The translations under genes were made by a program, and so were the position numbers. The notes under the pieces were generated by a model, which saw only the letters and a list, made by a program, of their open reading frames with translations, was not told where the DNA came from and did no database searches. Of a stretch of DNA of 56,307 nt, positions 51,155 through 56,307 are shown one piece after another (within the stretch, counting starts at the first letter, position 1; each line of letters begins with the position of its first letter). Source of the stretch: JAITWN01 sp034002745 (GTDB lineage Bacteria > Pseudomonadota > Gammaproteobacteria > SZUA-140); the NCBI GenBank assembly GCA_034002745.1, contig JAVEZY010000014.1, positions 1 to 56,307 of the forward strand. Direction: 5' to 3'.

Positions 51155-53428
51155 ATGAGCGCACAGCAGCAATCGGCCAGCGACTCGGCCCTGCTCGAGG
51201 ATGCGGCGCGCGCGCGCCGTTATCGGTTCCGCCGCTTCAAGGACATTCTTTCGCGCTATGTCGTAGGAATCGGCGGCATTGGCGTCATCATTTCCCTCGC
51301 ACTCATATTTATATATCTGTTCACTGAAGTCGGCCCGATGCTGATGTCGGCACACGCCGAGAAGGTGGCTGATCACCCCGTCCCGGGCGAAGGCCGTACA
51401 GTGGCGCTCTCAACTGACCGTTTTCGCTCCCTCGGTTTCAGGTTGGGCGACGACGGCTCCATCGCCTGGTTCCGGCCACGCACGGGCGAGACGGTCGGAG
51501 AACGCTTGCTCGAGCTGCCGCCGGATGCGCGGGTGACGGCCCATGGTTCGGGCGAGGCGCGCACCGGCGTGCACGCACTCGGACTGTCCGATGGTCGGGC
51601 CATGGTCGTCGAAAGCGTGTTCGTGGATACCTTCCCCGAGGACCGGCTCGTGGTCGTCCCCGAGCTTGCGTTCCCGATGGGCGAGGAGCCGATGCTCGTG
51701 GATCCGCAGGGAAGACCGCTGATCGCCATCGGCGTTCAGCGCGGCGCGCGCGGTCTTGCCCTTGCCGCCGTCACCGAGGATCAGCGGCTGATACTGGTGA
51801 CGTTCCGCGGGCGCACCAACTTTCTCACCGGTGAAACCGTGCTGACGCCGAGCAGGCATGAATTGCCGGCGCCTGCGGCTGGAACGACTCACGTACTGCT
51901 GTCGATCAATCTACAGGAGATGATTCTGGCTGACGGTGATGGCGTATTGCATTACTACGACATCTCCCGCCCGGAGCAGGTGCGCCTTGTGGACAGTCAG
52001 CCTGCTTTCGAGCGGCCTGAAGTGCGCCTGACGGCGGCGGCGCATCTGCTCGGTGCGGTTTCCGTGATCGTCGGCGGTTCGGACGGTTCCGTGCGGCAGT
52101 GGTTCCTGGTGCGCGACGCCGAGGGCGTACGTCGGCTGACGCTCATCCGCGAATTCGAGCGTCACCCGGCGGCGGTCACCGCAATCGCGGCGGAGAGCAC
52201 CCGGAAGGGATTCGCGACCGGCGACAGCAGGGGCAATGTTGCCGTGCACTATTCCACATCCCACCGGACGCTGCTCGAGGAGAAGGTTTCGGAGCAACCG
52301 ATCGTTTCGCTGGCGATCTCTCCCCGCAACGATGGACTGTTCGTTGTCGATGGCGCCGCCAGGCTCCGTCATTTCCATCTCGACAATGAGCATCCGGCGT
52401 TCTCATTCTCCGCGCTGTGGAGCAGGGTCTGGTACGAAGGCCGCGAGAGTCCGGAATTCGTGTGGCAGTCCTCATCGGCCACGGACGAGTTCGAGCCCAA
52501 GTACAGCCTGGTACCGCTCACGGTGGGTACGCTCAAGGCTGCTTTCTACGCCATGCTCTTCGCCATGCCGCTTGCCATCATGGGGGCGATCTACTCGGCC
52601 TACTTCATGTCCCGGCGCATGCGCGGGTATACCAAGCCGGCCATCGAGATCATGGAAGCGCTGCCGACCGTGATCCTCGGCTTTCTTGCCGGGCTCTGGT
52701 TCGCGCCCTATGTGGAGCGGCATCTGCCGGCGATGTTTTCGATCCTCATCCTGATGCCGGCGGGCATTCTGTTCGCGGCCTTCTGCTGGTCTCGGCTGTC
52801 GGACAGCATACGCGGCCGTGTTGGCGCGGGCTGGGAGGCGGCACTGCTGATTCCGGTCGTGCTGGTCATCGGCTGGGCCTGCATCACGGCGAGTCCCTGG
52901 ATGGAGCTGTGGTGGTTCGGCGGTGACATGCGGCAGTGGCTGACCGACATGGGTATCAATTACGATCAGCGCAACGCCATGATCGTCGGCGTCGCCATGG
53001 GCTTCGCCGTCATTCCGACCATCTATTCGATCGCCGAGGATGCAGTGTTCAACGTGCCACGCCACCTGACCCAGGGCTCGCTCGCCCTGGGCGCGACGCC
53101 ATGGCAGACCATGACCCGCGTGGTGCTGCTGACCGCCAGCCCGGGTATCTTCGCGGCGGTGATGATCGGCCTCGGCCGCGCCGTCGGCGAAACCATGATC
53201 GTGCTGATGGCGACCGGCAACAGTCCGGTGGTCAACTTCAATATCTTCGAAGGTCTGCGCACCCTGTCGGCGAACATTGCCGTGGAGATGCCGGAGGCCG
53301 AGTTTGGCGGCACCCACTATCGCATTCTGTTCCTCTCGGCGCTGGTGCTGTTCCTGTTCACCTTCGTGGTCAACACCATCGCCGAGCTGGTGCGGCAGCG
53401 ACTGCGCAAGAAGTACGCATCCATCTGA
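51155..53428 (+). CDS. pstC: Phosphate ABC transporter permease PstC, long form
   Basis: 757 aa, more than twice the E. coli length. One helix near residues 37-60, then a periplasmic insertion to about 440 with repeated beta strands (propeller-like: SVIVGGSDGSVRQWFL, GFATGDSRGNVAVHY), then five or six helices of the permease with EALPTVILGFLAGLWFAPYV and the coupling region GASLALGATPW-like QGSLALGATPWQTM and GRAVGETMIVLMATGN. Long PstC proteins are also known from pseudomonads. The insertion may contact PstS or signalling partners; that is inference. Confidence 0.92.
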   Translation: MSAQQQSASDSALLEDAARARRYRFRRFKDILSRYVVGIGGIGVIISLALIFIYLFTEVGPMLMSAHAEKVADHPVPGEGRTVALSTDRFRSLGFRLGDDGSIAWFRPRTGETVGERLLELPPDARVTAHGSGEARTGVHALGLSDGRAMVVESVFVDTFPEDRLVVVPELAFPMGEEPMLVDPQGRPLIAIGVQRGARGLALAAVTEDQRLILVTFRGRTNFLTGETVLTPSRHELPAPAAGTTHVLLSINLQEMILADGDGVLHYYDISRPEQVRLVDSQPAFERPEVRLTAAAHLLGAVSVIVGGSDGSVRQWFLVRDAEGVRRLTLIREFERHPAAVTAIAAESTRKGFATGDSRGNVAVHYSTSHRTLLEEKVSEQPIVSLAISPRNDGLFVVDGAARLRHFHLDNEHPAFSFSALWSRVWYEGRESPEFVWQSSSATDEFEPKYSLVPLTVGTLKAAFYAMLFAMPLAIMGAIYSAYFMSRRMRGYTKPAIEIMEALPTVILGFLAGLWFAPYVERHLPAMFSILILMPAGILFAAFCWSRLSDSIRGRVGAGWEAALLIPVVLVIGWACITASPWMELWWFGGDMRQWLTDMGINYDQRNAMIVGVAMGFAVIPTIYSIAEDAVFNVPRHLTQGSLALGATPWQTMTRVVLLTASPGIFAAVMIGLGRAVGETMIVLMATGNSPVVNFNIFEGLRTLSANIAVEMPEAEFGGTHYRILFLSALVLFLFTFVVNTIAELVRQRLRKKYASI

Positions 53429-53429
53429 C

Positions 53430-55100
53430 ATGAACATACGATCTGGTGGTTTGGGTAAGTGGTGGTCCAGTGGCGCGCCCTGGATCTGGCTGAATGCCGG
53501 TGCCGTCGCCATCAGCCTGATCATGGTGGTCGGCTTGCTGCTGCTGATCGCTGTTCGCGGTCTCGGTCACTTCTGGCCCGGCAACGTGATGGAGGCCTGG
53601 TATGAGCCGCCCGGCGAGGAGCGTGTGCGCGTGCTCGGAGAGATTGCCAACCGGGAGACGGTCACCGCCGCGGTGGTCGCCGATTCCGGCATGCCGGTGC
53701 CCGAGGACGAGGCGCTGGTCGATCGCATTCTCATCAAGCACGGCAACCGGGATCTGACCGGGCGTGACTTCCTGTGGTATGTGGAACCGTTTCTCGCGCA
53801 GCAGTCCTGGCCCGAAGACGTAATCGTCGTCGAGCGCGTCGAATGGGGAAATTTCTACGGCTATCTGCGCGGAGTGCGCGAAGGCGAGCATCTCGTCGAG
53901 GGCGCCGGCGCGATGGCAGAGCTGCAGCGCCGGATCGGCGAGGCCGAGAAGCTGCGTGAGCGCATTCGGGCAGTGGAGCGCTACGATATCGGCGCCATCA
54001 ATCGGGGCATGGAGGAGCAGCGACTGGAGCTGCGCCGTCATGAGCTGAGCGGCACCCTGAACGCGGCAGTGGAGCGGGATGTCGAGGAACGGCGCGCCGC
54101 GCTGGAAGTGCGCTACCTGGAGCTCGAAGCGCACCGTCAGGAGCTGAAGCGCGAGCTCGATCGAGGTGTGCTGATCGCCGAGACCATGGCCGGCAACCTG
54201 GTCGAGATCCCGCTCGCCAACATCATGCAGGCCTACCTCCCCAACGCCATGAGCACAGCGCAGAAATTGCGCCTGTATATGGGCAATTTCGCGGAGTTCA
54301 TCAGCGGCTATCCGCGCGAGGCCAATACCGAGGGCGGCATATTCCCGGCGCTGTTCGGCACCGTGATGATGGTGATCCTGATGTCCATCATCGTCACCCC
54401 GTTCGGTGTGCTCGCCGCGATCTACCTGCGCGAGTACGCCAAGCAGGGAACCCTGGTGCGCATGATCCGCATCTCGGTGAACAACCTCGCCGGTGTGCCC
54501 TCGATCGTGTTCGGCGTATTCGGCCTTGGCTTCTTCGTCTACTGGATGGGCGGCAGCATTGACCGCCTGTTCTTCGCCGAGTCGCTGCCCTCACCCACCT
54601 TCGGCACGCCGGGCCTGATCTGGGCCTCGCTGACGCTGGCGCTGCTCACGCTGCCCGTGGTCATCGTGGCGACCGAGGAAGGGCTCACCCGCATTCCGCG
54701 CGCGGTCCGCGAAGGCTCACTGGCGCTTGGTGCCACCAAGGCCGAGACCCTGTGGCGGGTGGTGGTGCCGATGGCCGCGCCGGCAATGATGACCGGCCTC
54801 ATCCTTGCCGTGGCCCGCGCCGCGGGCGAGGTTGCCCCGCTGATGCTGGTCGGTGTGGTCAAGCTCGCACCGAATCTGCCAGTCGACGGAGAATTTCCCT
54901 TCCTGCATCTGGAGCGGAAATTCATGCACCTCGGTTTTCATATTTTCGATGTCGGGTTCCAGAGCCCCAATGTGGAGGCCGCGCGGCCGCTCGTTTACGC
55001 CACCGCGCTGATGCTGGTGATCCTGATCATCATCCTCAACCTGGGGGCGATCGGCATTCGCAACCACCTGCGCGAAAAGTACAAGAGCGAATCCGATTAG
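53430..55100 (+). CDS. pstA: Phosphate ABC transporter permease PstA, long form
   Basis: 556 aa. First helix near 20-42, then an insertion to about 300 containing a long charged coiled coil (ELQRRIGEAEKLRERIRAVE, EERRAALEVRYLELEAHRQE), then five helices with the permease signature VREGSLALGATKAETLWRVV and VARAAGEVAPLMLVGVV. Start ATG one base after the pstC stop. The coiled-coil insertion presumably lies in the periplasm opposite the PstC insertion. Confidence 0.92.
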   Translation: MNIRSGGLGKWWSSGAPWIWLNAGAVAISLIMVVGLLLLIAVRGLGHFWPGNVMEAWYEPPGEERVRVLGEIANRETVTAAVVADSGMPVPEDEALVDRILIKHGNRDLTGRDFLWYVEPFLAQQSWPEDVIVVERVEWGNFYGYLRGVREGEHLVEGAGAMAELQRRIGEAEKLRERIRAVERYDIGAINRGMEEQRLELRRHELSGTLNAAVERDVEERRAALEVRYLELEAHRQELKRELDRGVLIAETMAGNLVEIPLANIMQAYLPNAMSTAQKLRLYMGNFAEFISGYPREANTEGGIFPALFGTVMMVILMSIIVTPFGVLAAIYLREYAKQGTLVRMIRISVNNLAGVPSIVFGVFGLGFFVYWMGGSIDRLFFAESLPSPTFGTPGLIWASLTLALLTLPVVIVATEEGLTRIPRAVREGSLALGATKAETLWRVVVPMAAPAMMTGLILAVARAAGEVAPLMLVGVVKLAPNLPVDGEFPFLHLERKFMHLGFHIFDVGFQSPNVEAARPLVYATALMLVILIIILNLGAIGIRNHLREKYKSESD

Positions 55101-55127
55101 GCCCGGAAATCCGGCCGGGAGCGTACA

Positions 55128-55982
55128 ATGGATGGCAATGAGATGAACACGCCCGCAGCGACTTCAAGCATGAGCAATCGCCAGTTTTTCGAGAATCCCG
55201 AGCGCAAGACGCTGAACCTCGATTATGAGGAAGCCTGTCTCGAAGTCAGGAACCTGCGCCTGTATTACGGCGAAGGCCTCGCGCTCAAGAACGTCTCGAT
55301 GAAGATCCCCGCAAGGCGCGTCACCGCCTTCATCGGGCCATCGGGCTGCGGCAAGTCGACGTTGCTGCGTTGCTTCAACCGCATGAACGATCTGATCGAC
55401 AATTGCCGGATCGAAGGCGAGATTCTGCTCGACGGCAAGAACATTCAGGATCGCTCGGTCGACGTGGCCGAGCTGCGGCGGCGTGTCGGCATGGTGTTCC
55501 AGAAGCCGAACCCGTTTCCCAAGAGTATCTACGAAAATGTCGCCTACGGTTTGCGACTCCAGGGCGTGAAGGATCGGGCGACGCTGGACAACGCCGTCGA
55601 GCGCGCGCTCAAGGGAGCGGCGCTGTGGGACGAAGTAAAGGGAAGGCTGCATCAGAACGCCTTCGGTCTGTCGGGTGGACAGCAGCAGCGCCTGGTGATC
55701 GCTCGCGCCATCGCCATCGAGCCGGAAGTCATCCTGCTCGACGAACCGGCATCGGCGCTCGATCCGATCTCCACCGCCAAGATCGAGGAGCTGATCTATG
55801 ATCTCAAGGAGCGCTACACCATCGTCATCGTCACCCACAACATGCAGCAGGCGGCGCGCGTTTCGGATTACACCGCCTATATGTATCTGGGCGAGTTGAT
55901 CGAATTCGGGGATACTCTGTCGATCTTCACCAACCCCTCACAGAAGGCGACCGAGGACTACATCACCGGTCGCTACGGCTGA
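55128..55982 (+). CDS. pstB: Phosphate ABC transporter ATPase PstB
   Basis: 284 aa. Walker A GPSGCGKST, CFNRMNDLIDNCRIEGEI, signature GLSGGQQQRLVIARAIA, Walker B VILLDEPASALDP, H-loop His in VIVTHNMQQAARVSDYTA. The N-terminal 35 residues are an unconserved extension; later in-frame ATGs (55143, 55170) could also start it. It energises phosphate import and takes part in PhoR signalling with PhoU. Confidence 0.95.
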   Translation: MDGNEMNTPAATSSMSNRQFFENPERKTLNLDYEEACLEVRNLRLYYGEGLALKNVSMKIPARRVTAFIGPSGCGKSTLLRCFNRMNDLIDNCRIEGEILLDGKNIQDRSVDVAELRRRVGMVFQKPNPFPKSIYENVAYGLRLQGVKDRATLDNAVERALKGAALWDEVKGRLHQNAFGLSGGQQQRLVIARAIAIEPEVILLDEPASALDPISTAKIEELIYDLKERYTIVIVTHNMQQAARVSDYTAYMYLGELIEFGDTLSIFTNPSQKATEDYITGRYG

Positions 55983-55999
55983 TTCGCGGAGTGAGCATC

Positions 56000-56307
56000 A
56001 TGGATACCGATTACAAGACACTGGGAAAGCATATCTCGCAGCGTTTCAATACTGAGCTCGAAGGGCTGCGCAACCGTGTGCTGACGATGGGCGGGCTGGT
56101 CGAGCAGCAGGTCGCCAACGCGGTCACTGCCTTCGTCAACGGCAATATCACCCTGGCCGAGGAAGTGATCGCCAACGACATGCGCGTCAACAGCATGGAA
56201 GTCGGCGTGGACGAGGAGTGCACGCAGATCATCGCGCGCCGGCAGCCGACGGCAAGCGATCTGCGCCTGATCATCGCGGTCATCAAGACGATCACCGATC
56301 TGGAGCG
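56000..56307 (+). CDS. phoU: PhoU phosphate signalling protein (5' part only)
   Basis: 102 codons before the window ends. HISQRFNTELEGLRNRVLTMGGLVEQQV and the first PhoU metal-binding type repeat (ANDMRVNSMEVGVDEECTQI) then ARRQPTASDLRLIIAVIKT are typical. GGAG precedes the ATG. It couples PstSCAB occupancy to PhoR/PhoB. Confidence 0.93.
   Translation, partial: MDTDYKTLGKHISQRFNTELEGLRNRVLTMGGLVEQQVANAVTAFVNGNITLAEEVIANDMRVNSMEVGVDEECTQIIARRQPTASDLRLIIAVIKTITDLE

Overview
The window is a GC-rich chromosomal segment of a gammaproteobacterium. The block ispB / rplU-rpmA-obgE-proB / rpsT / murJ-ribF-ileS-lspA-ispH / pilE-pilY2-pilY1-pilX-pilW-pilV-fimT / thiO has the same order as in Pseudomonas. 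PilSR, AmpDE, a long-form PstSCAB-PhoU system and the 88-aa YbiI-type zinc finger fit that assignment. The genus cannot be fixed from sequence reading alone. An exosortase-type (XrtA-class) asparagine synthetase homologue suggests an environmental lineage with a PEP-CTERM/exopolysaccharide system elsewhere in the genome.

Layout. 1-3.1 kb: end of an unknown gene, then pilR and pilS on the minus strand. 3.2-11.7 kb: a short-chain amide/urea module, with fmdB-fmdA (minus) diverging from a five-gene UrtABCDE/FmdDEF-type ABC importer (plus), closed by a GAF/AAA+/Fis sigma-54 activator (minus). The fmdA/urtA spacer carries two back-to-back -24/-12 promoters around a dyad, so the activator probably switches both arms. 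11.9-13.2 kb: HPP-family membrane protein, YbiI-like zinc finger and tRNA-Pro(CGG), which sits directly behind ispB. 13.2-25 kb: housekeeping genes (quinone side chain, ribosomal proteins, Obg, proline, MurJ, FMN/FAD, IleRS, lipoprotein signal peptidase, isoprenoids). 25-32 kb: the type IV pilus minor-pilin/PilY1 operon (minus). 32.2-33.3 kb: thiO.

33.4-41.7 kb is the least ordinary region. A secreted 2519-aa protein combines an N-terminal beta-propeller, Ig-like domains, a carboxypeptidase-regulatory-like domain, six NHL repeats, a YD/RHS shell, an RHS core and a 144-aa Gly/Ala-rich membrane-like tip. A translationally coupled 83-aa two-helix membrane protein follows and is a candidate immunity partner. 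The NHL-to-YD part resembles the ectodomain order of animal teneurins. Just downstream is a 54-aa ORF with its own sigma-54-like promoter and two strong terminators.

41.8-47.7 kb: a membrane-anchored coiled-coil/GYF-like protein, an Irr-like Fur regulator, tRNA-Thr(CGU), a small lipoprotein, ampD-ampE-btuF, the convergent pduO-type cobalamin adenosyltransferase, and a 46-aa minus-strand ORF with promoter, Shine-Dalgarno and terminator. 47.9-49.8 kb: the XrtA-type amidotransferase. 50-56.3 kb: pstS-pstC-pstA-pstB-phoU behind a four-unit Pho-box-like array; phoU runs off the window.

A palindromic repeat with core GGGGTC(T/A)GACCCC is scattered through five intergenic gaps.
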